From assembly GCA_963731665.1 (NCBI GenBank), contig CAVSWP010000008.1:248001-312000 (forward strand): a stretch of 64,000 nt of DNA, written 5' to 3'. Below, piece after piece: positions 16,975 through 25,430 of the stretch. The translations under genes were made by a program, and so were the position numbers. The DNA is from Chersky-840 sp035604715. Its GTDB lineage: Bacteria; Actinomycetota; Acidimicrobiia; Acidimicrobiales; UBA8190. The notes under the pieces are model-generated. The model saw only the letters and a list, made by a program, of their open reading frames with translations, made no database searches and had not been told where the DNA came from. Numbering within the stretch: position 1 is the first letter of the stretch; the number at the start of each line of letters is the position of its first letter.

Positions 16975-18603
16975 TCAAGTCGGTTCGGGCTCCATGACGA
17001 TGGCCCCACACGGACATTCGGCTACGCAGATCCCGCAGCCTTTGCAGTAGTCGTAGTCGAAGGCGTAGCGAAGGCCGGGCCCCAGCTTCATCACCGCATT
17101 GTCGGGGCACATCCCGAAGCAATTGTCGCACTCGAAGCAGTTCCCGCACGACAGGCACCTTCGAGCCTCGAAGAGGGCGGTGGCCTCGTCGAGGCCCTCT
17201 ACTACTTCGTCGAAGCTCGACGTCCGGCGCACCAGGTCGAGCCGGGGTTGGAGTGTCTTCGGCGCATCGGCGTAGTACCACGTGTTGAGCATCCGGGCCG
17301 ACGCCAGCTCGTGACGAGGGGCCGGTTGGTACGCGGTCCCCCGCAACCAGGTGTCCACGTGGCGGGCAGCCTGCTTCCCATGGCCGATGGCCACGGTCAC
17401 GGTGCGCTCGGCGGGAACCATGTCGCCGCCGGCGAAGACTCCGGGATGCCCCGTCATCATGTCCGGTCCCACCCGGACCACCCCGTCGTCAACCACGATG
17501 TCTGACGCACCCCGCACCAGGGACAGATCCGACTCCTGGCCCAGAGCCAGGATCAGCGAATCTGCCTCGAGCTCCTCGAACTCCCCGGTGGGTCGAGGAA
17601 ACCCCTCGTCGTCGAGAGCCATCTTCTCGAGCACGAGTCTCTCCCCTTCGACGGCCTGCACTGTCGAGAGCCACTTCATGCGCACGCCCTCTTCGACGGC
17701 TTCCTCGACCTCCACGTCGTGGGCCGGCATCCGGTCTCGTGAACGCCGGTAGACCACGACGGCATCGGTGGCACCGAGGCGTCGAGCGGTGCGCGCCGCG
17801 TCCATGGCGGTGTCCCCGCCTCCGTAGATGGCCACACGCCTGCCGAGCTGTGGAGGGGCCTCTCCCTCCATGCTCCGCAGGAGGGACACGGCATCGAACA
17901 CGCGAGACGAATCGCCAGCGGGAATATACGTCCGTTTGCCGATCTCGGCCCCCACAGCCAAGAAGACGGCGTCGAACCCTTCAGTCTCCATCGCGGACAC
18001 CGCATCGGTGACGCTGCGGTTCAGCTCCAGAGACACTCCGAGGGCGAAGATCCGATCGATCTCGGCCTGCAGGATCTCGCGCGGCAATCGGTACCGGGGG
18101 ATGCCGAACCGCATCATCCCTCCAGCACACTCGCCAGCCTCGTAGACGGTCACGGAGTGCCCGAGACGGGTCAGGTGATAGGCGGCGGAAAGGCCAGCAG
18201 GACCTGCCCCGACCACGAGGACTCGCTTCCCCGAAGGAAGGTGATCTGCTTCGAGCCTCCATCCTCGAGCGATCGCCTCGTCACCGAGGAAGCGTTCCAC
18301 GGCGTTGATGCCCACGGCCTCGTCAACCTGAACGCGGTTGCACACCGTTTCGCACGGGTGGTAGCAGACCCTCCCCATAACCGCCGGCAGCGGGTTGTCC
18401 GCGACGAGAGCCCTCCACGCCCGCTCGTAGTGGCCGGCCTCGGCGTGGTACAGCCACTGCTGGACGTTCTCTCCGGCGGGACAGGCATCGCAGCACGGTG
18501 GGAGGCGGTCAACGTAGACGGGGCGCTCCACCCGCCAAGTCCCGGTCTTGTTGGCGAGGCTCGAACCAATGTCGAGGGTGATGGCAAAGGGCTTCTCCAT
18601 CAT
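16975..18603 (-). CDS. FAD/NAD(P) oxidoreductase fused to a 2x[4Fe-4S] ferredoxin domain
   Basis: A 542-residue protein of the glutamate-synthase-small-subunit/NfnB type. The N-terminal Fe-S region has CCDACPAGENVQQWL and MGRVCYHPCETVCNR; the FAD fold GKRVLVVGAGPAGLSAAYHL and NAD(P) fold RVAIYGGGDTAMDAARTARR follow. The C-terminus adds a bacterial ferredoxin with CLSCGNCFECDNCFGMCPDN and CKGCGICVAECPCGAI. It overlaps porB by 4 bp and is the last gene of the gap-por operon, so it probably passes electrons between the pyruvate oxidoreductase (as a PorD equivalent) and NAD(P)H. The direction of flow is inference. Confidence 0.87.
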   Translation of the reverse strand: MMEKPFAITLDIGSSLANKTGTWRVERPVYVDRLPPCCDACPAGENVQQWLYHAEAGHYERAWRALVADNPLPAVMGRVCYHPCETVCNRVQVDEAVGINAVERFLGDEAIARGWRLEADHLPSGKRVLVVGAGPAGLSAAYHLTRLGHSVTVYEAGECAGGMMRFGIPRYRLPREILQAEIDRIFALGVSLELNRSVTDAVSAMETEGFDAVFLAVGAEIGKRTYIPAGDSSRVFDAVSLLRSMEGEAPPQLGRRVAIYGGGDTAMDAARTARRLGATDAVVVYRRSRDRMPAHDVEVEEAVEEGVRMKWLSTVQAVEGERLVLEKMALDDEGFPRPTGEFEELEADSLILALGQESDLSLVRGASDIVVDDGVVRVGPDMMTGHPGVFAGGDMVPAERTVTVAIGHGKQAARHVDTWLRGTAYQPAPRHELASARMLNTWYYADAPKTLQPRLDLVRRTSSFDEVVEGLDEATALFEARRCLSCGNCFECDNCFGMCPDNAVMKLGPGLRYAFDYDYCKGCGICVAECPCGAIVMEPEPT

Positions 18604-19631
18604 GATCCTCCTTCGCCCGTGGCCACCGCTGGCTCGCCCGCGTCGTCCAGAAGATCGAATCGGCGAATGTTGCGATCTGCGAGGGCCTGGATCCGTTCGA
18701 CGATGTCAGTCCGGGGCGACGTCCCGAAGAGGTGACCATAGCGACCTTGGAGCCGCAGGTACTCTTCCACGGGCACCCGACGGCGGATCTTTGACACCGC
18801 CGTGACCTCGCCGTACTCGGCCTCGAAGACGGGAAAGATCCCGGTCTCCTTGGCCAGCCGAGCCAGAAGGACCGTGTCAGCCGATGCGCTCTGCCAGCCG
18901 AGCGGGCACGGCACGAGGACGTGGATGTACCGGGCCCCACGCAGTGACATGGCATGGCGGACTTTGTACTCGAGGTCGCGCAGCTCTGACACCGTCGCCG
19001 TGGCGACATAGGGGATTTCGTGCGCCACGGCCAGAAGCGGGACGTTCTTCCCCTGGCCGAACGCGTTGCCAGGCTCGGGGCCGATGGCCTCCGTGGTGGC
19101 AGTGCGGGCCCCTGGAGGGGTTGCGCTGGACCGCTGTACGCCGGTGTTCATATACCCCTCGTTGTCGTAACAGATGAAGAGCACGTCGTCGTTACGCTCG
19201 AACATCCCCGACAGACAACCGAAGCCGATGTCGACCGTGCCGCCGTCACCGGCCTGGGCTACGACCCGGACATCGCTGCGCCCCTTGACCTTCAGGGCTG
19301 CGGCCACCCCGGTTGCCACCGCGGGTGCGTTGGCGAACAGTGAGTGCAACCACGGGATACGCCACGACGTCTCGGGGTACGGGGTCGAGAACACTTCGAG
19401 ACATCCCGTGGCATTGACGGCGATCATGCTGCCCCTGGTGGCCCGCATGGCAGCGTCAAGAGCAAATCGGGCGCCCAGCGCCTCACCGCATCCCTGACAC
19501 GCCCGGTGACCTGAATTGAGTGAGTTGGTCCGCTGGGCGTCGGCTTGCACCGAACGTTGCTCCAGAGGCAGCAACCGGTTACCCACCGCAAAGCTTCCAG
19601 TTTGATAGAACTTCACCGGTTGCAGAGGCAC
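18600..19631 (-). CDS. porB: 2-oxoacid:ferredoxin oxidoreductase beta subunit, TPP-binding
   Basis: A 343-residue PorB-type subunit. It carries HRACQGCGEALGARFALDAA with cluster Cys residues, NATGCLEVFSTPYPETSW, and the thiamine-pyrophosphate motif AQAGDGGTVDIGFGCLSGMFERNDDVLFICYDN split by the usual spacing (GDGG near residue 150). It decarboxylates pyruvate to acetyl-CoA, reducing ferredoxin. GTG 19631 has GAGGAG 6 nt upstream, 10 bp after porA. The cysteine set is that of four-subunit-type pyruvate synthases. Confidence 0.88.
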   Translation of the reverse strand: MPLQPVKFYQTGSFAVGNRLLPLEQRSVQADAQRTNSLNSGHRACQGCGEALGARFALDAAMRATRGSMIAVNATGCLEVFSTPYPETSWRIPWLHSLFANAPAVATGVAAALKVKGRSDVRVVAQAGDGGTVDIGFGCLSGMFERNDDVLFICYDNEGYMNTGVQRSSATPPGARTATTEAIGPEPGNAFGQGKNVPLLAVAHEIPYVATATVSELRDLEYKVRHAMSLRGARYIHVLVPCPLGWQSASADTVLLARLAKETGIFPVFEAEYGEVTAVSKIRRRVPVEEYLRLQGRYGHLFGTSPRTDIVERIQALADRNIRRFDLLDDAGEPAVATGEGGS

Positions 19632-19641
19632 GACCCGCTCC

Positions 19642-20895
19642 TCACGTAACCCGCGCCGACACGATGCCGACGTCGCGCAACACGTTTTCAGCGGTCGGGC
19701 CCGAGCGGCGGCGGCGAGCCATCCGCCCCAACTCGCGCTCAACCAGACCGCGATCGAGATCGAGGAACGTGAGCGCCTCGAGCCCGTCCGAGGAGGCCAG
19801 CTGGAAGAGCTCCATCAGCGAGCTCTTAGTGATGGGACGGCCTCCGAGCCCGGCGATCACCGCGTGCGTCTGCAACACAAGTCCAGCGGTGGCCATCGAC
19901 ACGTCGGTGGCCACGATCCCTCCGGCACCGGGAGCGAGCGCCTTCTCGAGGACCACGACCCGGCGCGCCCCGCGCAGTGCCTCACGCACGGCCGCTGCCG
20001 GGAATGGCCGAAAGGAGCCGATCCCAACCACCCCGATGCGCGTCCCCTGGTCGCGGAGGTCATCGACGGCATCCTTGATGGTCCCGAGCACCGAACCCAG
20101 CGCCACCACGATGGTCTCGGCATCCTCGCTTCGGTATGTGCTCACCAGGCCGCCCGAGCGCCGCCCGAAGGTCCCGGCGAACTCGGCGGCAATGTCGGGT
20201 ATGAGATCGAGCGCCTGAAGCTGTTTGACATGGGCCAGGTACCGGACCTCCTCGAAGGCCTCCGGACCCACCATGGCCCCGATGGACACGGGCTCAAGGG
20301 GATCCAGGACCTGCCTCGGCTCGTACGCCGGAACGAACAGGTCGACTTGCTCTTGAGTGGGGATCTCCACGGCCTCGAAGGCGTGGGTGAGGATGAATCC
20401 ATCCATGCACACCATCACCGGCATCGACAGCTCCTCGGCCAGGCGGAACGCCTGGACATGGAGGTCGACCGCCTCCTGGTTGGTCTCGGCGAAGAGCTGG
20501 ATCCATCCGGCATCACGCACCGACATGGCGTCGCTGTGGTCGTTCCAGATGTTGATCGGTGCTCCGATTGCACGGTTCGCAAGGGTCATCACAATGGGTA
20601 GGCCCAAACCTGAGGCGTTGTAGACCGCCTCGATCATGAAGAGCAGGCCTTGGCTGGCTGTGGCGGTGTACGCCCGCGCACCGGCCGCCGACGCGCCGAT
20701 GCACACCGACATGGCGGCGAACTCTGACTCCACGTTGATGAACTCGCAGTGCTCCAGCTCACCTGACTTCACGAGGGCCCCGATTCCCTCGATGATGTGC
20801 GTCTGGGGCGAGATCGGGTAGGCGCAGACCACCTCCGGTCGACACAGGGCGACGGCCTCGGCGACGGCCCGTGATCCTTCAACCTGGCGAAGCAT
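19642..20895 (-). CDS. porA: 2-oxoacid:ferredoxin oxidoreductase alpha subunit
   Basis: A 417-residue PorA-type subunit. It opens with LRQVEGSRAVAEAVALCRPEV, then the conserved YPISPQTHIIEGIGALV and ESEFAAMSVCIGASAAGAR of the pyrimidine-binding domain, TATASQGLLFMIEAVYNASG, and LANRAIGAPINIWNDHSDAM, which contacts substrate. ATG 20895 overlaps the end of porG by 17 bp and agrees with the family start. Pyruvate is the likely substrate because of the GAPDH gene upstream, though 2-ketoisovalerate or others cannot be excluded. Confidence 0.88.
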   Translation of the reverse strand: MLRQVEGSRAVAEAVALCRPEVVCAYPISPQTHIIEGIGALVKSGELEHCEFINVESEFAAMSVCIGASAAGARAYTATASQGLLFMIEAVYNASGLGLPIVMTLANRAIGAPINIWNDHSDAMSVRDAGWIQLFAETNQEAVDLHVQAFRLAEELSMPVMVCMDGFILTHAFEAVEIPTQEQVDLFVPAYEPRQVLDPLEPVSIGAMVGPEAFEEVRYLAHVKQLQALDLIPDIAAEFAGTFGRRSGGLVSTYRSEDAETIVVALGSVLGTIKDAVDDLRDQGTRIGVVGIGSFRPFPAAAVREALRGARRVVVLEKALAPGAGGIVATDVSMATAGLVLQTHAVIAGLGGRPITKSSLMELFQLASSDGLEALTFLDLDRGLVERELGRMARRRRSGPTAENVLRDVGIVSARVT

Positions 20896-21469
20896 CGGTG
20901 AGCACCCCCGTTCGACCCGCCACCAGTCGAAACGCTTCACGGGCGGCGGCGACATTGCCAGCGGCTACCCGTTCGTTGAAGCGCGCCGTGATGGCGTTGA
21001 GGACGGCGTCGAGCGAGACCACCCGGGTCAGGGCCGCGAAACCGCCGAGGAGAACAGCGTTGGGAACGGGGCGCCCGGTGTGCTCGAGGGCCAGCTCGGT
21101 GGCAGGGACGGTCAACAACCGATCGTCGCCATGGGATGTGACGAGGTCGGAAAGGCCGAGGTCGTCGAGGGTGCGTGACGAGTTGATCAGGAGATAGCCA
21201 CCGGGTGGCAATCCGCTGAACAGATCGACCTGATGTACCAACGTGGCGTCCTGCACGATCAGAGCATCTGGCGCCACGATGGGCTCCCGGGTACGGATAC
21301 GGGTGGCGTCGATGCGGCAGAAGGCCATGACGGGAGCACCGGTGCGTTCGGAGCCGAAGCTCGGAAACGCCTGAGCGAACCGCCCGTCGTCGAAGGCGGC
21401 CACCGAGAGGATCTCGGCCGCCGTCACAACACCTTGACCACCGCGGCCGTGAATTCGGACCTGGAACAC
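20879..21469 (-). CDS. porG: 2-oxoacid:ferredoxin oxidoreductase gamma subunit
   Basis: A 196-residue PorG-type subunit: it begins VRIHGRGGQGVVTAAEILSV, the diagnostic G-R-G-G-Q-G motif, followed by FPSFGSERTGAPVMAFCRID and, later, PNAVLLGGFAALTRV. Order on the strand is gap, porG, porA, porB, FAD/ferredoxin protein with gaps of 13 bp or less, so one transcript is expected. The start codon is GTG. Confidence 0.87.
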   Translation of the reverse strand: MFQVRIHGRGGQGVVTAAEILSVAAFDDGRFAQAFPSFGSERTGAPVMAFCRIDATRIRTREPIVAPDALIVQDATLVHQVDLFSGLPPGGYLLINSSRTLDDLGLSDLVTSHGDDRLLTVPATELALEHTGRPVPNAVLLGGFAALTRVVSLDAVLNAITARFNERVAAGNVAAAREAFRLVAGRTGVLTDASPG

Positions 21470-21482
21470 AAGTAACCGCCGA

Positions 21483-22496
21483 CTATGGGCGGGGTGCGGC
21501 GCCGACCACGACCGCCAATTCGGCCAGTCGGTTGGCGTAGCCCCACTCGTTGTCGTACCAGCCGATCACCTTGGCCATGCGGCCCTGGGTCATCGTGAGC
21601 TCGGCATCGAAGACGCACGAGGCCGGCGAGCCCACGATGTCAGTTGAGACCAAGGGCTCCTCGCTGTACTCGAGCTTCCCCTCCAGGGATCCCGACGCGG
21701 CCCGTTCTCGGTAGGCGGCCCGAATGTCGTCTTCGGTTGCGGCCGCCCGCAGGTTGACGACGAGGTCGGTGACCGACCCGTCGGGGACCGGGACCCGCAG
21801 GGCGAAGCCGTCGAGGCGTCCCTCCACCGAGGGCATCACGAGACCGGTGGCCCGAGCCGCTCCCGTGGTGGTGGGCACGATGTTGATTGCCGCGGCCCGT
21901 GCCCGGCGAGGGTCCTTGTGCACACCGTCGACCAGCTGCTGATCGCCGGTGTAGGCGTGCACGGTCGTCATGAAGCCCTCCTCGATGCCAAAGGCGTCGT
22001 CGAGGACCTTGGCCAGCACCGCCAGGCAGTTGGTCGTGCAGGACGCGTTGGAGACGACGACGTGCCGGGCCGGGTCGAATTGGTCGTCGTTGACGCCCAT
22101 GACGAAAGTGGCGTCGGCGCCCTTGGAGGGTGCCGACACCACCACCCGGGGGGCTCCGGCGTCGAGATGCCCGGCGGCACGGTCACGGGCCGTGAATTTC
22201 CCCGTCGACTCCACGACGACGTCCACCTCGAGGTCGCCCCACGGAAGCGCCTTGATCTCGGGCTCTGCCAGAAGCCGGACGCGCCGCTCGCCAACCACCA
22301 TCACACCGTTTTCGAGGGTCACCGGAACCTCGAGCCGCCCGAAGACCGAGTCGCGTGCCAAGAGCCGGATGAGCTGCTCGGGAGACCCAAGGTCGTTCAC
22401 GGCCACCACCTCGAGGTCGAGCTCAGGCCGTCGGGCCGCTCGCAGTAGGGCGCGGCCCGTTCGCCCGAATCCGTTGATCCCTACCCGTACCGGCAT
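21483..22496 (-). CDS. gap: Glyceraldehyde-3-phosphate dehydrogenase, type I
   Basis: A 337-residue GAPDH with the NAD-binding start VRVGINGFGRTGRALLRAA, the catalytic Cys in SNASCTTNCLAVLAKV, the His in MTTVHAYTGDQ, and the C-terminal IGWYDNEWGYANRL. ATG 22496 follows GGAGGGG. The NAD-specificity loop VAVNDLG suggests NAD. Sitting 13 bp before porG, it links triose oxidation to pyruvate oxidation in one operon. A DosR-box-like site lies 86 bp upstream. Confidence 0.93.
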   Translation of the reverse strand: MPVRVGINGFGRTGRALLRAARRPELDLEVVAVNDLGSPEQLIRLLARDSVFGRLEVPVTLENGVMVVGERRVRLLAEPEIKALPWGDLEVDVVVESTGKFTARDRAAGHLDAGAPRVVVSAPSKGADATFVMGVNDDQFDPARHVVVSNASCTTNCLAVLAKVLDDAFGIEEGFMTTVHAYTGDQQLVDGVHKDPRRARAAAINIVPTTTGAARATGLVMPSVEGRLDGFALRVPVPDGSVTDLVVNLRAAATEDDIRAAYRERAASGSLEGKLEYSEEPLVSTDIVGSPASCVFDAELTMTQGRMAKVIGWYDNEWGYANRLAELAVVVGAAPRP

Positions 22497-22913
22497 GTGC
22501 CCCTCCTGGTCCTCGTACGCCGCTGGCCAGGTCATACTCAGCGGGCACATCCAACTTCGCGCTCCGGCGCGCTTGTCGGTAGGGAACAACGTCCCGTTTT
22601 GGGACAGCTGAGAAGGGGCCACGACGAATAGGACCTCTGGCACTTCCGTGACGATCGAGGCTGGGCACACACTCAACAAATGGTCACCCCAAGCCATGTT
22701 TTCGGCTCCGGAGGGGGCACCGGACACGGGATGCCGACCGGGGCATCGAATCAGGTACAAGCAAATGCGCGAGAGGGCGCCCTCGTCCGGGAAGCGGAGA
22801 GATGTTCAGAACCACCGATGGGAGCGTCGCCCAGCCAGGAGTCCAACACCGGGGTCGCCAAATGGTGACGATCCCTAAGGGCAGTACACCAACGAAGTGT
22901 GAGGGTAAGACCG
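22497..22913. other. Divergent control region, gap-por versus small acidic protein
   Basis: A 417-bp non-coding stretch. It holds the box-like site 22582-22595 and, overlapping it, a perfect reversed dyad GTCCCGTTTTGGGAC (22591-22605) that could form a hairpin or second operator. Nothing else was recognised. Confidence 0.5.
22582..22595 (-). promoter_or_regulatory. DosR-box-like site upstream of gap-por operon
   Basis: Read on the minus strand this is GGGACGTTGTTCCC, matching 11 of 14 positions of GGGACTWWAGTCCC. It ends 85 bp before the gap start codon. Confidence 0.45.
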
Positions 22914-23246
22914 ATGTCGATCTACTCCGAACTGCTTAATGCCGCACTCGAGCAGACGCAGAAGGACGAGGACGAACCAACGATCGGTGAGGCGTGGGCC
23001 AACCTGCTCGAATGCCGAGGCCGGTTGGGCGCCGATATCTCGCTGGACACTCAGCCGGGATGGGCGACGGCCGCCGTGGCCGATCAATTGGCCTATGACA
23101 TCGCCTTGATCCGCCTTGCCAGACGTCTCGAGGCGGATATCGACCTCAACGGTTTCGGCCAGGGGCTCGACGAGCGGACCCGGCTCGAACGGGCCCTCGA
23201 GACGCGTCTCAACCTGCTCATCGAATACGAGCCCGACCGTGCCTAA
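22914..23246 (+). CDS. Small acidic helical protein
   Basis: A 110-residue soluble protein, mostly helical and acidic, with no membrane segment. It begins SIYSELLNAALEQTQKDEDE and has alternating hydrophobic and acidic residues through RLARRLEADIDLNGFGQGLD. ATG 22914 follows GAGG by 9 nt. I do not recognise a family. It sits convergent with the DosR-like gene and divergent from gap, inside the putative dormancy island, so a stress-related accessory role is possible (inference). Confidence 0.65.
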   Translation: MSIYSELLNAALEQTQKDEDEPTIGEAWANLLECRGRLGADISLDTQPGWATAAVADQLAYDIALIRLARRLEADIDLNGFGQGLDERTRLERALETRLNLLIEYEPDRA

Positions 23247-23278
23247 GCGTCCTGGGGCTGAGTCATAGCAACGACTGG

Positions 23279-23950
23279 CTATGTGCCTGAAGCATCCCCG
23301 CGCGACGACTGCTGCGAGCGCTCGTCAAGACGGGCCGCATACGTCGCGGCCTGAGTGCGCCGCTCCATCCCGAGCTTCGCCAACACGTTGGAGACGTAGT
23401 TCTTCACGGTCTTCTCGGCGAGGAACAGGGCGCTGGCGATCTGGCGGTTGGTTTGACCATCGGCGATGAGATCCAGGATGCGGCGCTCCTGCCGCGTGAG
23501 ACTGGCAAGCCTGGAATCCTCCTTGGGGCCTTCGCGGAGCCGGGCCAGTACCCGCTCGGTGAGTACCGGGTCGAGGAGTGATTGTCCAGCGGCAACACGC
23601 CGGACGTCGTCGACCAAGTCCCTACCCTCGACCTGTTTCAATACATAGCCGGCCGCCCCGGCCATGATGGCGGCAAAGAGAGCTTCATCATCGGCATACG
23701 AGGTGAGCATCACGCAGGCGATCTCTGGCGAATTCGATCGGATCTCCCGACAGACCTCCACACCGCTCCCATCAGGGAGGCGGACGTCGAGGATGGCCAC
23801 GTCAGGATGGGTAGACGGGATTCGGGCCAGAGCTTCGGCCACGGTCCCCGCCTCACCGGCGATGACGATGTCGTCGGTCGCCTCGAGCAACGACCGAAGG
23901 CCGGTCCGGACGACCGCATGATCGTCGAGGAGGAACACCCGCAAGCTCAC
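23279..23950 (-). CDS. DosR/DevR-like response regulator
   Basis: A 223-residue NarL/LuxR-type response regulator. The receiver has acidic pocket LLDDHAVVR, phospho-acceptor Asp in VAILDVRLPDGSG, and MLTSYADDE with the switch Thr/Ser and KQV Lys. The output helix-turn-helix reads LTRQERRILDLIADGQTN then LAEKTVKNYVSNVLAKLG, essentially the mycobacterial DevR recognition helix, including the Lys and Asn that contact DNA there; similar target sites are therefore expected. GTG 23950 follows GGAGG by 8 nt and overlaps a tiny upstream frame (see repeat). It is divergent from the kinase gene, only about 50 bp apart, and thus probably its partner. Confidence 0.9.
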   Translation of the reverse strand: MSLRVFLLDDHAVVRTGLRSLLEATDDIVIAGEAGTVAEALARIPSTHPDVAILDVRLPDGSGVEVCREIRSNSPEIACVMLTSYADDEALFAAIMAGAAGYVLKQVEGRDLVDDVRRVAAGQSLLDPVLTERVLARLREGPKEDSRLASLTRQERRILDLIADGQTNRQIASALFLAEKTVKNYVSNVLAKLGMERRTQAATYAARLDERSQQSSRGDASGT

Positions 23951-23991
23951 CTGGCCATCCTCCCAAATCTCACCTGGCCATCCTCCCAAAT
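23946..23991. repeat. Perfect 23-bp tandem duplication spanning the regulator's ribosome site and start
   Basis: Two identical copies, 23946-23968 and 23969-23991, lie head to tail. On the minus strand each carries GGGAGG, an 8-nt spacer and GTG. The inner copy starts the DosR-like protein; the outer GTG (23973) opens an 8-codon frame whose TGA overlaps the true GTG as GTGA. Because 23 is not a multiple of 3 the copies are in different frames. Confidence 0.9.
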
Positions 23992-24002
23992 GGGGCCTCA
24001 TC

Positions 24003-25178
24003 GTGGCAACCATGGCCTCCAGTACCACTAGGCTCAAGGTGGTGCCATTTCGGGCGATCGAGGACCCCGTCAAGCTCCGGCGGATGCTCGAGGCCACGCT
24101 TCTCCTCGAGGCGGATCTCGAGCTCCCGGTCCTGCTTCGTCACCTCATCGAAGAGGCTTGTTCGATGACGGGGGCTCGTTACGGCGCGCTTGGGGTGCTC
24201 AACGACCAAGGCACAGCGCTTTCCGAATTCATGACCGTCGGCCTCGAACCCGACGAGGAACGACGGATAGGGGCCCGCCCCACCGGGCAGGGGGTGTTGG
24301 GGCTGCTCATCAGCGACCCGAAACCTCTGCGCCTGGCCAACTTGGGCTCGCACCGGGACAGCTTTGGCTTCCCCCCCAACCACCCTCCCATGACCTCGTT
24401 TCTGGGTGTGCCCATCAAGGTACGCGGCGATGTCTACGGAAATCTCTATCTCACCGACAAGGTCGGTTGGTCGGAGTTCACCTCGGACGACCAGGCTCTG
24501 GTGGAAGGCCTTGCCCTCGCCGCCGGCATCGCCATCGAGAATGCTCGCCTTCATCAACGGGTACAGGCAGTAGCCGTGTACGAGGACCGCGACCGGGTGG
24601 CCCGAGACCTCCACGATACGGTCATCCAACGTCTCTTCGCAGTAACTCTGTCCCTCCAGAGCATGGCGGGAGCGGCGGCGGCGGCGGGCATCGCCGATCG
24701 GCTCAGCCAAGCAGTCTCGGATCTTGATGCCACCATCCGACAGGTGCGCTCCACCATCTATGAGCTCGGATCAGCTCGCCTCGACCAAGGCGTCCGAACC
24801 GACGTCCTCTCTCTCATTCACGATCTCAACCCGGTCCTGGGCTTCGAAGTCCAGGTCACATTCGACGGCCCCATTGACGCCGCCATACCCGACAACCTCG
24901 CCGAACATCTGCTGGCCACCGTCCGAGAAGCGGTGACCAACATCGGACGTCACGCCCAAGCCACCAAGGCCAGCGTGATTCTGCGTGTCCATGACGGCCT
25001 GTGTCAGCTCTTGGTGAGTGACAATGGGATCGGCATCCGGGAAACCGAAGCGGCCGGCGAAGGGCTGGGTCTGGGCAACCTGCGGCGTCGGGCAGAGAAA
25101 CTGCACGGGGAATTCCTGATTGAGAGCAGTGACGTCGGCGGGACGTTGCTCACCTGGCAGGTGCCGGTCAACGAGTAA
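24003..25178 (+). CDS. DosS/DevS-like GAF histidine kinase
   Basis: A 391-residue soluble kinase. Residues about 30-190 form a GAF domain related to the haem-binding GAF-A of DosS/DosT: TGARYGALGVL, then FGFPPNHPPMTSFLGVPIKV and GNLYLTDKVGWSEFTSDD. The HisKA_3 box is DRVARDLHDTVIQRLFAVTL with the phospho-His, followed by an HATPase domain with EAVTNIGRHAQAT, DNGIGI and GLGLGNLRRRAEKL. It lacks the second GAF of the 578-residue mycobacterial proteins. A role as a redox or gas sensor for the divergent regulator is inferred. GTG 24003 is favoured by GGGG 7 nt upstream; ATG 24012 is possible. Confidence 0.88.
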   Translation: MATMASSTTRLKVVPFRAIEDPVKLRRMLEATLLLEADLELPVLLRHLIEEACSMTGARYGALGVLNDQGTALSEFMTVGLEPDEERRIGARPTGQGVLGLLISDPKPLRLANLGSHRDSFGFPPNHPPMTSFLGVPIKVRGDVYGNLYLTDKVGWSEFTSDDQALVEGLALAAGIAIENARLHQRVQAVAVYEDRDRVARDLHDTVIQRLFAVTLSLQSMAGAAAAAGIADRLSQAVSDLDATIRQVRSTIYELGSARLDQGVRTDVLSLIHDLNPVLGFEVQVTFDGPIDAAIPDNLAEHLLATVREAVTNIGRHAQATKASVILRVHDGLCQLLVSDNGIGIRETEAAGEGLGLGNLRRRAEKLHGEFLIESSDVGGTLLTWQVPVNE

Positions 25179-25430
25179 CGCTGCTGACAGGGATCTGAGA
25201 CCGCGCACGGTTCGAGCTCCATTGCAACTCCAATTTTCGCAGAGCCAAGACCAGCGTGTCCTCGTTCCTTTCCTGGGAGCATCAGTGCCCGGTGGCGCCA
25301 CGACCCGTCCACGGCCCGCCAGCGGCGTCACAGGGGGTGTACCACCTCCGGGCACGACGTTCACAGTGGGCAGGCAAGAGGGCTGACACGAGCTTGCAGG
25401 CTGGGCCATTTGTCCCTTGTGAGGGCTGGC

